DNA from: Tyzzerella sp.
GTDB lineage: Bacteria; Bacillota; Clostridia; Lachnospirales; Lachnospiraceae
Direction: 5' to 3'
Assembly (NCBI GenBank): GCA_017472665.1
Contig: JAFUOS010000001.1
Location: 62,001-126,000, forward strand
Length of the DNA: 64,000 nucleotides
This document shows, in pieces, positions 31,269 to 40,465 of the stretch. A program made the translations under genes and the position numbers. Positions within the stretch are counted from its first letter, which is position 1. Each line of letters opens with the position of its first letter. The notes below the pieces were generated by a model. That model worked only from the letters and a program-made list of their open reading frames with translations, was not told the origin of the DNA and did not search any database.

Positions 31269-33119
31269 ATGATGATTGATAAAAGACTAATCGGCAAGGT
31301 CGAGGAAAGCAAAAAATACATCGCTGGAAATGTTCTGGTACAGTGGATTTCATTGCTGGCGAATATTGTGATGATGTTTGTAATTACGCGTCTGCTGGCA
31401 GGTTTGTATTATGAAACAGCAAGCAAGAGCGACATGTTGCAAACATTGCTAATTTCACTTGTAGTGGTAGTAATACGATTTGTCTGCGCCATCGCAGCAA
31501 GCAAAATGAGCTATCTTTCTTCCAAAGCCGTAAAGAAAAAACTGAGAGAAATGATTTATGAGAAACTTTTGAAATTGGGCGCATCGTACCACACGAAAGT
31601 GAACACATCGGAGATTGTGCAGCTCGCGGTGGAAGGTGTAGACCAGCTGGAAACTTATTTTGGAGCGTATTTACCACAATTTTTCTACGCGATGATCGCA
31701 CCGCTCACGTTGTTTGTGGTGTTGAGTTTTGTCAACATGACGGCGGCGGTGATGCTTTTGATTTGCGTACCGCTCATTCCTGTGGCGATTGCGGCTGTGC
31801 AGACTTGGGCGAAGAAATTGCTTTCCAAGTATTGGGGACAATACACGGCGCTCGGCGATACCTTTTTGGAAAACTTGCAGGGGCTTACGACTTTGAAAAT
31901 TTATCAGTCGGATGCTTATAAAAATGAACAGATGAACGAGGAATCTGAGAAATTCCGTAAGATTACGATGAAAGTGTTGACTATGCAGCTTAATTCTATC
32001 ACGATTATGGATTTGATTGCTTATGGCGGAGCTGCATTGGGAGTTATTATTGCAGTGCAAAAGTTTGCAGCTGGTGAAGTGACGCTGGCGGGAAGTTTGT
32101 TGATTATTTTGCTGGCGGCGGACTTCTTTATTCCGATGCGAATGTTGGGAAGCTTCTTTCACATTGCTATGAATGGGATGGCTGCGAGCGGAAAGATTTT
32201 CAAGTTATTGGATTTGCAAGAAAATCCGCAGGGGGAAAGGGAGTTTCCAGAGCATGGAGACATCCAGATGAGAGAAGTGCGTTTTTCGTATGAAGAGGAA
32301 CGTGAGATTTTGAAGGGCATTGATATGACATTTGCGGAACGAAGTTTTACTGCTATCGTGGGCGAGAGTGGATGCGGAAAGTCGACGATTGCATCGCTTT
32401 TGATGACGAAGAACAGTGGATATCAAGGCAGTATCCGTGTGGGAGAGACGGAGCTTTCTGAGATTTCGGAAGAAAGTTTAATGAAGCATGTCACATACAT
32501 AAGTCATAATAGTTACTTATTTAAAGGAAGTGTCAGGGAAAATCTCTTGCTGGCGAAACCAGATGCAGATGATGCAAGACTTTGGGAAGTGTTAGAGCAA
32601 ACGAATCTTGCGGAATTCCTGCGTGGAGAAAATGGTCTGGAAACGGAAGTTTTAGAAAAGGGCGCGAATTTGTCTGGAGGACAGTGCCAGAGATTGGCGC
32701 TTGCGCGTGCAATTTTACATGATACGCCGATTTATATTTTTGATGAGGCGACATCGAATATTGATGTGGAAAGTGAAAATGATATTATACAGCGCATTTA
32801 TGAATTGGCGGAGCGGAAGACGATTATTTTGATTTCGCATCGGTTGGCGAATGTGGTGAAGTCGGACCGCATCTATGTGCTGAAGGATGGCGTGGTGACA
32901 GAGGAAGGAACACACGCACAGCTTTTGGAGAAAGACGGTCATTATGCTGGACTCTGGAATGCACAGCAGAGCCTTGAAAATTTCGGGACAAAAGAACAAA
33001 GTGCTAAAACAAACAGTGATGAAAAGATTGAAACTGAACAGGCAGTGGATAAACACAGCACTGAAAAGAACTTCGACGAAGAACACAGAAAGGAGGCCGC
33101 ACATGAAGAAAAGAACTAA
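31269..33119 (+). CDS. ABC exporter half-transporter, first subunit
   Basis: 616 residues: six membrane helices (about 20-310), then an ATPase domain with Walker A GESGCGKSTIAS, signature LSGGQCQRLALARA, Walker B PIYIFDEATSNID and the ISHRL switch. The last 50 residues are a charged, Lys/Glu-rich tail. The coding region for that tail carries the ribosome site of the next gene, which overlaps it by 17 bases. Overall similarity is to CydDC-like heterodimeric exporters; the substrate is unknown. Confidence 0.9.
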   Translation: MMIDKRLIGKVEESKKYIAGNVLVQWISLLANIVMMFVITRLLAGLYYETASKSDMLQTLLISLVVVVIRFVCAIAASKMSYLSSKAVKKKLREMIYEKLLKLGASYHTKVNTSEIVQLAVEGVDQLETYFGAYLPQFFYAMIAPLTLFVVLSFVNMTAAVMLLICVPLIPVAIAAVQTWAKKLLSKYWGQYTALGDTFLENLQGLTTLKIYQSDAYKNEQMNEESEKFRKITMKVLTMQLNSITIMDLIAYGGAALGVIIAVQKFAAGEVTLAGSLLIILLAADFFIPMRMLGSFFHIAMNGMAASGKIFKLLDLQENPQGEREFPEHGDIQMREVRFSYEEEREILKGIDMTFAERSFTAIVGESGCGKSTIASLLMTKNSGYQGSIRVGETELSEISEESLMKHVTYISHNSYLFKGSVRENLLLAKPDADDARLWEVLEQTNLAEFLRGENGLETEVLEKGANLSGGQCQRLALARAILHDTPIYIFDEATSNIDVESENDIIQRIYELAERKTIILISHRLANVVKSDRIYVLKDGVVTEEGTHAQLLEKDGHYAGLWNAQQSLENFGTKEQSAKTNSDEKIETEQAVDKHSTEKNFDEEHRKEAAHEEKN

Positions 33120-34776
33120 CTTACAAATCATGTTAAAACTGGTTGGCTTAGTAAAACCCCTACTTGGCTACATGGTACTCGCCATCACAATGGGCCTCGC
33201 AGGACATCTTTGCGCAACCTTCATCACCATCCTCGGCGGATATGCCCTCCTGAAAATGTTGAACTTTCCGATTGTAGTTTCTTTCATCGTATTGTTCGTG
33301 CTTGTCATTGGATTTGCCATTGCCAGAGGCCTGCTTCGCTACGGAGAACAGGCTTGCAACCATTTCATCGCATTTAAACTGCTGGCATTAATTCGCGACA
33401 AGGTGTTTCAAGCACTGCGAAAATTATGCCCGGCAAAATTAGACGGACGCGATAAAGGAAATTTAATCTCCGTTATTACTTCAGATATTGAATTGCTTGA
33501 AGTGTTTTATGCGCACACGATTTCACCGGCAGCTATTGCATTCCTGTTTTCGTTGGTGATGTGCTTCTTTATCGGAAACTACCATCTGGTGTTGGCAATC
33601 ATTGCACTCGCAGCGTATATTGTGGTTGGAATTGTGATTCCGCTTTACATTTCGAAGCGCTGCGGCTCGGAAGGCATTTTATTCCGAAGCAAATCGGGCC
33701 AACTTTCCGGATTTGTACTCGGGAGCCTGCGTGGTTTGTCAGAAACCATTCAGTATGGCGGCGGAAAAGACCGTCTTGCGAAAATGAATGCGCAGACAGA
33801 CAGCCTTTCAAAGCATGAAAAGAAAATGAAGGATTTTACAGGGCAAAATACAGCGATTACAAATACGGTAATTTTGTTATTTGACTTAATGATGTTATTT
33901 GGTTCCGCAATGCTTTGTAGCAGTGGACAGATTGGATTTGATGGTGTTCTGATCCCAACGATTGCGCTGATGGGTTCATTTGGGCCGGTGATTGCGCTTG
34001 CGAATCTGGGAAGTACCCTGCAAAATACATTCGCAGCGGGAGACCGTGTCATTGATATTCTGGAGGAAAGTCCAGTGGTGGAAGAGATTGCGGATGGAAA
34101 AGCGGTCGCATTTGAGTCAGCGGATGTGGAGCATGTGACATTTGCGTATGATTCAGAGGAAATTCTTTCAGATGTTTCACTCCACGCGAAGAAGGACAGC
34201 GTGATTGGAATCGTTGGAAAGAGTGGATGTGGAAAGTCAACTTTATTGAAGCTTTTGATGCGATTCTGGGAAACGGACAAAGGAAGTGTCAAGATTTCAG
34301 GAACGGATGTCAATGAAATTTACACGGCGAATTTGCGTGATATGGAAAGTTTTATGACGCAGGAAACGCATTTGTTCCATGACAGTATTGAAAATAATCT
34401 GAGGATTGCGAAGCTGGATGCAACGCATGAAGAGATTGTGGAGGCTTGTAAGAAGGCGGCGATACATACATTTATCGAGAGTCTTCCAAATGGGTATGAT
34501 ACGCAGGTTGGGGAACTTGGGGACACTCTTTCTGGAGGAGAGAAGCAGAGAATTGGACTTGCGAGAGCATTTTTACATAATGCACCAATGATGCTTTTGG
34601 ATGAGCCGACGAGCAATCTGGACAGTCTGAATGAGGGCATGATTTTGAAGGCACTTCACGAGGAGAAAAAAGGAAAGACGATTATTCTGGTTTCACATAG
34701 GGAATCGACGATGCGAATTGCGGATGAAGTGTATTCCATGGCGCAGATTTCTGCAAACGGAGGGAGAAAGAGCTAA
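33103..34776 (+). CDS. ABC exporter half-transporter, second subunit
   Basis: 557 residues: six membrane helices, then Walker A GKSGCGKSTLLK, signature LSGGEKQRIGLARA and Walker B MMLLDEPTSNLD. I chose ATG 33103 because AAAGGAGG lies seven bases upstream; a longer frame from 32944 only reads through the previous gene. Both subunits have intact ATPase motifs, so the heterodimer may have two working sites. It is followed without a gap by the YgbA-like gene (stop and start overlap), so the four genes form one operon. Confidence 0.9.
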   Translation: MKKRTNLQIMLKLVGLVKPLLGYMVLAITMGLAGHLCATFITILGGYALLKMLNFPIVVSFIVLFVLVIGFAIARGLLRYGEQACNHFIAFKLLALIRDKVFQALRKLCPAKLDGRDKGNLISVITSDIELLEVFYAHTISPAAIAFLFSLVMCFFIGNYHLVLAIIALAAYIVVGIVIPLYISKRCGSEGILFRSKSGQLSGFVLGSLRGLSETIQYGGGKDRLAKMNAQTDSLSKHEKKMKDFTGQNTAITNTVILLFDLMMLFGSAMLCSSGQIGFDGVLIPTIALMGSFGPVIALANLGSTLQNTFAAGDRVIDILEESPVVEEIADGKAVAFESADVEHVTFAYDSEEILSDVSLHAKKDSVIGIVGKSGCGKSTLLKLLMRFWETDKGSVKISGTDVNEIYTANLRDMESFMTQETHLFHDSIENNLRIAKLDATHEEIVEACKKAAIHTFIESLPNGYDTQVGELGDTLSGGEKQRIGLARAFLHNAPMMLLDEPTSNLDSLNEGMILKALHEEKKGKTIILVSHRESTMRIADEVYSMAQISANGGRKS

Positions 34777-35129
34777 TGGCAAAGTCGGGAGAATCGAAAC
34801 GTGAGCGGGAGAAGAAAATCGCATCTCAAATGATCGAACTATATTGCAGAAAAAATCATGGCGCAAAAAATTCGTTATGCAAAGAATGTCAGGAATTAAA
34901 AGACTATGCATTGCTTCGCAGTGATAAATGCCCATTTATGGAAAGCAAAACATTTTGCTCGAACTGCAAAGTGCATTGTTATCGGAAAGATATGCGTGCG
35001 AAAATAAAAGAAGTCATGCGGTTTTCGGGGCCAAGGATGATATTTCATCATCCGGTTGCTGCAATTTCACATGTAATAGAATCGAAAAAAGAAAAGCGGA
35101 GAATAGAGAGGGAAAGAGATGAATATTAA
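34776..35129 (+). CDS. YgbA-like (nitrous oxide-stimulated promoter) family protein
   Basis: 117 residues with a Cys-rich pattern: YCRKNHG, LCKECQELKDYAL, KCPFMESKTFCSNCKVHCYRKDMR and VMRFSGPRMIFHHP. This matches the YgbA_NO family, linked to nitric oxide stress in enterobacteria. Seven cysteines suggest metal or iron-sulfur binding, an inference. It is translationally coupled to the second ABC subunit and overlaps the next gene by 11 bases. In this operon it points to a role in metal or nitrosative stress for the exporter. Confidence 0.82.
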   Translation: MAKSGESKREREKKIASQMIELYCRKNHGAKNSLCKECQELKDYALLRSDKCPFMESKTFCSNCKVHCYRKDMRAKIKEVMRFSGPRMIFHHPVAAISHVIESKKEKRRIERERDEY

Positions 35130-35502
35130 AAAGATTATATATATTGTTTTGGGATGCATCGGAGTAGGATTGGGTGCAGTTGGCGCCGTAGTACCATTAT
35201 TACCAGCGTTTCCATTTTTAATGTTGGCGGCATTTTGCTTTGCTAAAAGTTCTGAAAAGTTGAACAACTGGTTTGTCAATACAAGACTTTACAAAGATAA
35301 CTTAGAAACGTATGTAAAAGGGCAAGGAATGACGAGAAAGACAAAAATCCGAATCATGGTTACAGTAACGATTTTGATGACAATTGGGTTTATCATGATG
35401 CACCGCGTCGCAGTAGGAAGAATCGTACTTGCCTGTGTGTGGCTGTTCCATATGATCTATTTCTGTTTCGGTGTAAAAACGTTGAAACTGGAAGAAGCCT
35501 AA
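35119..35502 (+). CDS. DUF454/YbaN-family membrane protein
   Basis: 127 residues with three or four membrane segments: IYIVLGCIGVGLGAVGAVVPLLPAFP, FLMLAAFCFAKSS, a hydrophilic loop with WFVNTRLYKDNLETY, and two C-terminal helices. The PLLP-x-FPF-x-L-x-A-x-C-F motif is typical of DUF454 (YbaN). The biochemical role is unknown. It is the last gene of the ABC/YgbA operon. Confidence 0.88.
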   Translation: MNIKKIIYIVLGCIGVGLGAVGAVVPLLPAFPFLMLAAFCFAKSSEKLNNWFVNTRLYKDNLETYVKGQGMTRKTKIRIMVTVTILMTIGFIMMHRVAVGRIVLACVWLFHMIYFCFGVKTLKLEEA

Positions 35503-35634
35503 AAATTTGGTTAAGAAGAATCGCAAAGATAAGTTATGATAAAACCCATGTTAAAAGAAATGAAAATCTCTTAGTTACAAACACAAAAAGATTTGTTATA
35601 CTGTAGTCAGAACTTTCGAAAAGAGGACAGACAA

Positions 35635-36147
35635 ATGAGAAAAGGGATGACTAGACGCGAACTGGAAGTGACGGACCATAATCAAATCATTGAGATTCTG
35701 GATAAATGCAAAATTTTGCATCTGGGACTGGTGGATGGAGACGAACCGTACGTAGTTGCGATGAATTATGGCTATACAATGGAAGGAGATGCGTTGACGC
35801 TTTATCTGCATGCGGCGAAAGCCGGTTATAAACTGGATTTGATGCGGGCTAATCCGAAGGTGTTTTTCGAGATGGATTGTGACGTGACTCCGTTTGAAGG
35901 CGATATGCCTTGCCAATATGGCACCGCTTATGCTTCTATTATGGGAAGGGGACAGGCGGAGCTGGTCGAAGATGTGGAGGCGAAAAAAGAAGCATTGTCA
36001 TTGTTCATGAAGTCGCAGACAGGGAAAGATTTTGAGTTCCAGGATAAAATGGTTTCGATTGTCAGCATCATCAAGATACACGTTTCAGAATATACTGCGA
36101 AACGCCGCGAGATGCCATTGTTAGCGCGTAGAAAGGAAGAACTATGA
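35635..36147 (+). CDS. Nim-like pyridoxamine 5'-phosphate oxidase family flavoprotein
   Basis: 170 residues. The split-barrel flavin fold is recognisable: ILHLGLVDGDEPYVVAMNYGYTMEGDALTLYLHAAKAGYKLDLMRANPKV (shown as separate pieces ILHLGLVDG, PYVVAMNYGY and LYLHAAKAG), then YGTAYASIMGRGQAEL. This is the pattern of NimA-type nitroimidazole-resistance and related FMN-binding proteins. ATG 35635 follows AGAGGACAG; an earlier frame start at 35593 has no ribosome site. It overlaps the following XRE gene by four bases. The substrate is unknown and drug resistance should not be assumed. Confidence 0.85.
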   Translation: MRKGMTRRELEVTDHNQIIEILDKCKILHLGLVDGDEPYVVAMNYGYTMEGDALTLYLHAAKAGYKLDLMRANPKVFFEMDCDVTPFEGDMPCQYGTAYASIMGRGQAELVEDVEAKKEALSLFMKSQTGKDFEFQDKMVSIVSIIKIHVSEYTAKRREMPLLARRKEEL

Positions 36148-36482
36148 TTATCAGTGAACGTATTTTTGCAATGTTAAAAGAGAGAGGGATTTCTCAGAAG
36201 GAATTTGCGATTCAGACAGGGATTGCCCAGAGTACGATTAGTGACTGGAAGACGAAGAAGACGAATCCGGCGTCGGATAAGATTATGGTAATTTGCGATG
36301 CATTAAAAGTTTCACCATACGAGTTGCTGGCAGGAACAGAGGGTGGTGGATCGAAACAACTGGAATATGTTATCATCGACAAAGCATCCAACGAGTATAA
36401 ACTGGTGAGTTTATACCAAAATTTGCCACAGGAAGAAAAAAATAGACTTTTAGGATATTCAAAAGCATTGTCAGAGAAGTAA
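36144..36482 (+). CDS. XRE-family regulator
   Basis: 112 residues. The N-terminal helix-turn-helix (IFAMLKERGISQKEFAIQTGIAQSTISDWKTKKTNP) is followed by a linker and a C-terminal helix (LVSLYQNLPQEEKNRLLGYSKAL) common in dimeric XRE proteins. Its ATG overlaps the stop of the flavoprotein gene, so the two are coupled. Its stop codon is in the loop of the terminator. Confidence 0.87.
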   Translation: MIISERIFAMLKERGISQKEFAIQTGIAQSTISDWKTKKTNPASDKIMVICDALKVSPYELLAGTEGGGSKQLEYVIIDKASNEYKLVSLYQNLPQEEKNRLLGYSKALSEK

Positions 36483-36508
36483 AACTTCTCTTGACAATGT
36501 TTTTTCTT
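36466..36508 (+). terminator. Terminator overlapping the XRE stop codon
   Basis: CATTGTCA-GAGAAGT pairs with ACTTCTC-TGACAATG with one bulged T, followed by TTTTTTCTT. The UAA of the XRE gene falls in the loop region. Confidence 0.85.
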
Positions 36509-36512
36509 CTGA

Positions 36513-36545
36513 GGGTATATGCAAAAAAATGGAAATTCTATACCC
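36513..36545. repeat. GGGTATA hairpin, copy 1
   Basis: GGGTATATGCAAA opens the element and TATACCC closes it. The same opening 13 bases and closing heptamer occur at 49705-49736. Confidence 0.5.
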
Positions 36546-36714
36546 GAAATAGCAGGAAAAATCAGGATTTTTTGCAGCTTTTTCGGCTTTTTTTTCGATA
36601 TAGGGTGAAAATGTCCTGTGATACCCTTGATTTGTCTAGAGAGTTGGGGATAGCAAGATGATTTTGGACCATATAGAAATTCCCCCCAAACTCACCTGAT
36701 AGAGATATTACTTT

Positions 36715-37761
36715 TTACAAGACATAAAAATAATAGGACTGCCAAGCAAAAGCTACTGCCTCCTCACTGTATTCGGCACTGCCAGCTTTAGAACATTTAC
36801 AACAATGCTGATAGAAACTCTCATCTTGATACAATTGCTGAATCCGTGCGACAAATTCCTCAGTTGAATCCGCATACTGGACATAGTCAAAAAGAATGTC
36901 GTCGTAAAGGTCAAGACTGCGCACAAGGATTGGAATTTGACAGTTCATAGCTTCTAATATAGTCATCGGGAACAATTCTTCGTAAGAAGGCAGCAGCATC
37001 ATATTGCCAGCATTATATAAGAGATTCATTTTACTGTGGTCAACCAGACCAAGAAACGTCACATTTTTTGGAGGATTGGCCACAAGCTGCTTAATCTGCT
37101 CATAATCCTGCGAGATTTTTCCAAAAGAAAAATCACCCGCCCAGACAAAATGGATGTCTGGCATCTGCTTCGCAATTTCTATAAAATCAAAGATTCCTTT
37201 TCTTTTTTGCAATTGCCCAGCACCAAGCACAATAAATTTGTCTTGGGGTAAATGAAAATGCAATCGTGCATGATATTTCTCCTTCGCAGCCAGAGGATAA
37301 AAATTCTTGGAAGACACCACATTTGGAATATACGTTACTTTGTTGCGTGGAACATGATAGTTTTTTTCAAGCACATCGATAAAATACGGATTCACAGTCA
37401 CAAGCGCGTCCATGCGACGGTAGAAAAACAAAATATATTTATAAAACAGCCACTGAATAGGGCGAGGCAGATGGATGCTGTTATCTAGTGTTTCTGGCAG
37501 AAAGTGCACATAGCCAATGTTCTTGCTGCCTCTCATTTTCCCGACAAATGCATAAAATAAAAACTCTGGATTAATCGTGTGAAAATGATTGATATCACAA
37601 GGTTTCTTGAGGTTTCTATTTTTGATGTCTACTTTACTTTCCACCACCTGAAAATCGTTGGAAAGATATTTTCTTATTAATGCCACCTGCTCGTCGTGGG
37701 CGCTTAATACCCCGTGACCTTGTGCCATATCCGCTTTGGAATACATGCGAATCGAGTACAT
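36715..37761 (-). CDS. GT4-type glycosyltransferase
   Basis: 348 residues. The GT-B fold with C-terminal donor site is visible in FIVLGAGQLQKRKGIFDFIEIAK, VTFLGLVDHSKMNLLYNAGNMMLLPSYEELFPMTILEAM (E-x7-E region EELFPMTILE). The N-terminal acceptor domain is divergent. AAAGGAG precedes ATG 37761. It overlaps the preceding glycosyltransferase by 58 bases and is the last gene of a three-gene operon with a VTT-family membrane protein. The pairing suggests stepwise glycolipid (diglucosyl diacylglycerol-type) synthesis for membrane or lipoteichoic acid anchors, by inference. Confidence 0.87.
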   Translation of the reverse strand: MYSIRMYSKADMAQGHGVLSAHDEQVALIRKYLSNDFQVVESKVDIKNRNLKKPCDINHFHTINPEFLFYAFVGKMRGSKNIGYVHFLPETLDNSIHLPRPIQWLFYKYILFFYRRMDALVTVNPYFIDVLEKNYHVPRNKVTYIPNVVSSKNFYPLAAKEKYHARLHFHLPQDKFIVLGAGQLQKRKGIFDFIEIAKQMPDIHFVWAGDFSFGKISQDYEQIKQLVANPPKNVTFLGLVDHSKMNLLYNAGNMMLLPSYEELFPMTILEAMNCQIPILVRSLDLYDDILFDYVQYADSTEEFVARIQQLYQDESFYQHCCKCSKAGSAEYSEEAVAFAWQSYYFYVL

Positions 37762-38996
37762 TTTGGGTGCTCCTTTCTGTTTTCATTTGTATTTTTGTAT
37801 TTCGCAAATGCTAATTCATCTGTATAAGAAAAATCCCAATATGCTTCTTGAGATTGAAGAATTACATCTTTATAAATTTGCAATGCACGATGTGCAAATG
37901 TTTCTTTGGAAAATTGGGACGCGGTCTGTAAGGCATTTTGTCCCATTGCCTTTAATCCGTGGTGGTTTCCAAATAGTTCGCAGCAGGAGTCGACAAAACT
38001 ATCGTCATCCTGAAAAAAGAATCCGTTGTATCTGGGAATCAGCACAGATTCCAAACACAAATCTTGGAAGCAAAGTAGTGGAAGTCCACACGCCATTGCT
38101 TCGATGTAAGTCAATCCTTGCGTTTCACTGCTGGATGCGGAGACAAATACATTGCCAAGCCGATAGTATTGCGCCACCTCTTCTGGCGCAACCATTCCAG
38201 TGAAATGTACTGTTTCCCTAAGATTCAAATTGTTCATCAAAGTTTCCAGACGTTCCCGGTCTGGTCCATCCCCTACAATGACAAAATGTAATCCCAACTC
38301 TTGGATTTTTGGGTGCTTCATTTGTGCAATCAAAAAATCTACATTTTTCTCTCGTGCCAATCTACCAAGAGTTACAATCACAGGTGCATCTTCAGGAATA
38401 TGTAAGTGAACTTTCAAATTCCGTTGTTTGTTCCCTGTGTTTTTTTGCAAACGCTCCAGCGACAGCCCCGTAGGAATGACATGGATCGGAGAACTCACCC
38501 CGTAACCCTCCAAAATCCTTGCCGTCTTCTGCGTCGGCGCAATGACCGCGTCCGTCCGGTTGCAAATCCACCGCGAACCCATCGCCACCACCTTACGTCC
38601 CACTGTTTCACTCGGACAAAAATAATGAGTATAATATTCGTACAACGTGTGATAGGTGTGAACAATAGGTATATGTAACTGCTTTGCAATCCTCTGTGCA
38701 AACACAAAAGTAAAAAACTCACATTGGGAATGAATCACATCAGGCTCCCATTCCAAAATGTCATCCAACAACGAATTACGAAAAGCAAGTGTCGCCCTCG
38801 CATCCGGATAAATTTTCAAAGGCGCAGAACCAATATAATAAACATCTCCGTCCTGATAAGAATGAAGCGTTTGCGACAAAGTCAAAATGCGAACTTCATG
38901 ACCGGCCTCTTTTAAAGCGCCGAAAAGTGTTTTGACCGAAATCGCTACCCCATTCACCATCGCATCATAAGCATCTGTTGTAATTAATATTTTCAT
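37704..38996 (-). CDS. GT4-type glycosyltransferase (diacylglycerol glucosyltransferase-like)
   Basis: 430 residues starting MKILITTDAYDAMVNGVA, the usual start of GT4 enzymes acting on diacylglycerol. Other motifs: HTYHTLYEYYTHY, VIPTGLSLERL, VTLGRLAREKNVDFLI and SETQGLTYIEAMACGLPLL (E-x7-E). I chose ATG 38996, seven bases after GAGGGGG; a longer frame from 39035 is unsupported. Probably transfers a sugar to diacylglycerol in the inner membrane leaflet; the neighbouring GT4 gene would add the second sugar. Confidence 0.88.
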   Translation of the reverse strand: MKILITTDAYDAMVNGVAISVKTLFGALKEAGHEVRILTLSQTLHSYQDGDVYYIGSAPLKIYPDARATLAFRNSLLDDILEWEPDVIHSQCEFFTFVFAQRIAKQLHIPIVHTYHTLYEYYTHYFCPSETVGRKVVAMGSRWICNRTDAVIAPTQKTARILEGYGVSSPIHVIPTGLSLERLQKNTGNKQRNLKVHLHIPEDAPVIVTLGRLAREKNVDFLIAQMKHPKIQELGLHFVIVGDGPDRERLETLMNNLNLRETVHFTGMVAPEEVAQYYRLGNVFVSASSSETQGLTYIEAMACGLPLLCFQDLCLESVLIPRYNGFFFQDDDSFVDSCCELFGNHHGLKAMGQNALQTASQFSKETFAHRALQIYKDVILQSQEAYWDFSYTDELAFAKYKNTNENRKEHPKCTRFACIPKRIWHKVTGY

Positions 38997-39098
38997 CAAA
39001 ATCCCCCTCTTTTGTGCCAGAAATGCAGATTTCATTGTTTGTGTTTATCGCATCTATGCATGTTATTATTTTGACCTCCGCTAGAAGCCTGAGTTCTG

Positions 39099-39611
39099 TT
39101 ATCTCATGAAAAAACTTATCATCTGCGTCAAAATCGTAGACAACCCCACACTATACAAAAAAATCGAACACGGCTTACAAACCGCAATAATCACCACAAA
39201 CTTCTTAAACGTCATCTTCGTGAGCCCTGCCAGCATACACAAAAAATCATCCGGCGCCACAGGCAAGAAAATCGCAATGGCAAACATCCGAACAAACCGC
39301 TCACCCTCGTCCAGCCAGCTGGCATACTTTTCATAAAGCCTGGGCGAAGCCAGTCGTATAAGCAATGGTTTCCCAAATTTCCGAATTAGCAGAAAGTTGA
39401 TGCAGGAGCCGATACCAATGCTGACATAATTGTATACAAAGCCCCAGACCGGCCCAAAACACAGCACCCCCGCAACGCAAGTCAGTCCGCCCGGAATAAT
39501 CGGAAACACTACCTGCGAAATCTGAATCACCATAAAAATAAGCGGAGCCACCATGCCAAACTGGATTAAATATTGCTGCAGTGCTTCTGGAGAAGCAAAA
39601 ATATCTAACAT
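39099..39611 (-). CDS. TVP38/TMEM64 (VTT-domain) membrane protein
   Basis: 170 residues with five hydrophobic segments. The VTT signature is present: VFPIIPGGLTCVAGVLCFGPVWGF followed by the G-x-x-I-N-F helix (GIGSCINFLLIRKFGKPLL) and the FLPVAPDDFLCMLAGLTKM re-entrant motif. VTT/DedA proteins are lipid scramblase-like transporters, some moving undecaprenyl phosphate or phospholipids. First gene of the operon with two glycosyltransferases, so probably flips a lipid used by them. Divergent from the response regulator gene. Confidence 0.88.
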   Translation of the reverse strand: MLDIFASPEALQQYLIQFGMVAPLIFMVIQISQVVFPIIPGGLTCVAGVLCFGPVWGFVYNYVSIGIGSCINFLLIRKFGKPLLIRLASPRLYEKYASWLDEGERFVRMFAIAIFLPVAPDDFLCMLAGLTKMTFKKFVVIIAVCKPCSIFLYSVGLSTILTQMISFFMR

Positions 39612-39793
39612 TGCACTGTTGTCCTTTCTGTTTTGATGATGTTATTATAAAAGAGTGAACAAAAGATACGGCGAATGTACGATTAAGAAAAAACGAAAGA
39701 TTTCCAAAAGGTTTCTTAAGAATATTTCTAAATTTTAACAATTCATAAACATTTGCCTGTTAGAATAGGCCAAAATTAAGAGGAGTGATAGGT

Positions 39794-40465
39794 ATGTTTC
39801 AAATTTTAGTAGTAGAAGATGATAAAGCATTAAACCAGACGGTTTGCACCTTTTTAGATGAAAACGGATACAAAGCAACCAGCGTCTTAGAACCAATGGA
39901 TGCCTACGATGCCATGTATGAAAATAAATTTGATTTGGTCATTTCAGACATTATGATGCCAAACATTGACGGATTCGAATTTGCAGAAACCATCCGCGAA
40001 ACAGACAAAGAAATTCCAATTCTATTTATGACAGCGCGCGATGACTTCGAAGCAAAAAGAAAAGGCTTTCGCGTAGGAATCGATGATTACATGGTAAAAC
40101 CAATTGATTTGGAAGAATTATTGTGGCGAATCGAGGCTTTACTGAGAAGAGCAAAGATTGCAACCAGCAAGAAATTAGAGATTGGAAGCCTTAAGTTGGA
40201 CGCAGAAGAACACACCGCATATGTGAGTGATGAGGAAGTCAATCTGACAGTCCGCGAATTTGATTTACTTTACAAACTTTTGTCTTATCCTAAGAAAACA
40301 TTTACCAGAGCCAAACTTATGGAAGAGTTCTGGGATGCAGATTCCACATCAAGCACGCGTACAGTTGACGTATACATGACAAAGATTCGAGATAAGTTTT
40401 CTGAATGTGAGGATTTTGAAATCGTGACAGTGCATGGTCTGGGATATAAGGCGGTGATTAAATAA
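39794..40465 (+). CDS. OmpR-family response regulator
   Basis: 223 residues. The receiver domain shows ILVVEDDKAL, phosphoacceptor Asp in DLVISDIMMPNIDG and Lys in IDDYMVKPIDLEE. The winged-helix output domain follows (LTVREFDLLYKLLSYPKKTFTRAKLM, then STRTVDVYMTKIRDKF). ATG 39794 is eight bases after AGGAGTG. It overlaps the kinase gene by one base. Similar in type to VanR/SaeR regulators; the regulon is unknown, though the adjacent divergent glycolipid operon is a candidate. Confidence 0.92.
   Translation: MFQILVVEDDKALNQTVCTFLDENGYKATSVLEPMDAYDAMYENKFDLVISDIMMPNIDGFEFAETIRETDKEIPILFMTARDDFEAKRKGFRVGIDDYMVKPIDLEELLWRIEALLRRAKIATSKKLEIGSLKLDAEEHTAYVSDEEVNLTVREFDLLYKLLSYPKKTFTRAKLMEEFWDADSTSSTRTVDVYMTKIRDKFSECEDFEIVTVHGLGYKAVIK

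Noticed and set aside
39331..39741. 136-codon minus-strand frame overlapping the VTT gene
   Set aside because: A frame shadow of the VTT-family protein; the VTT frame has the family motifs and a ribosome site.
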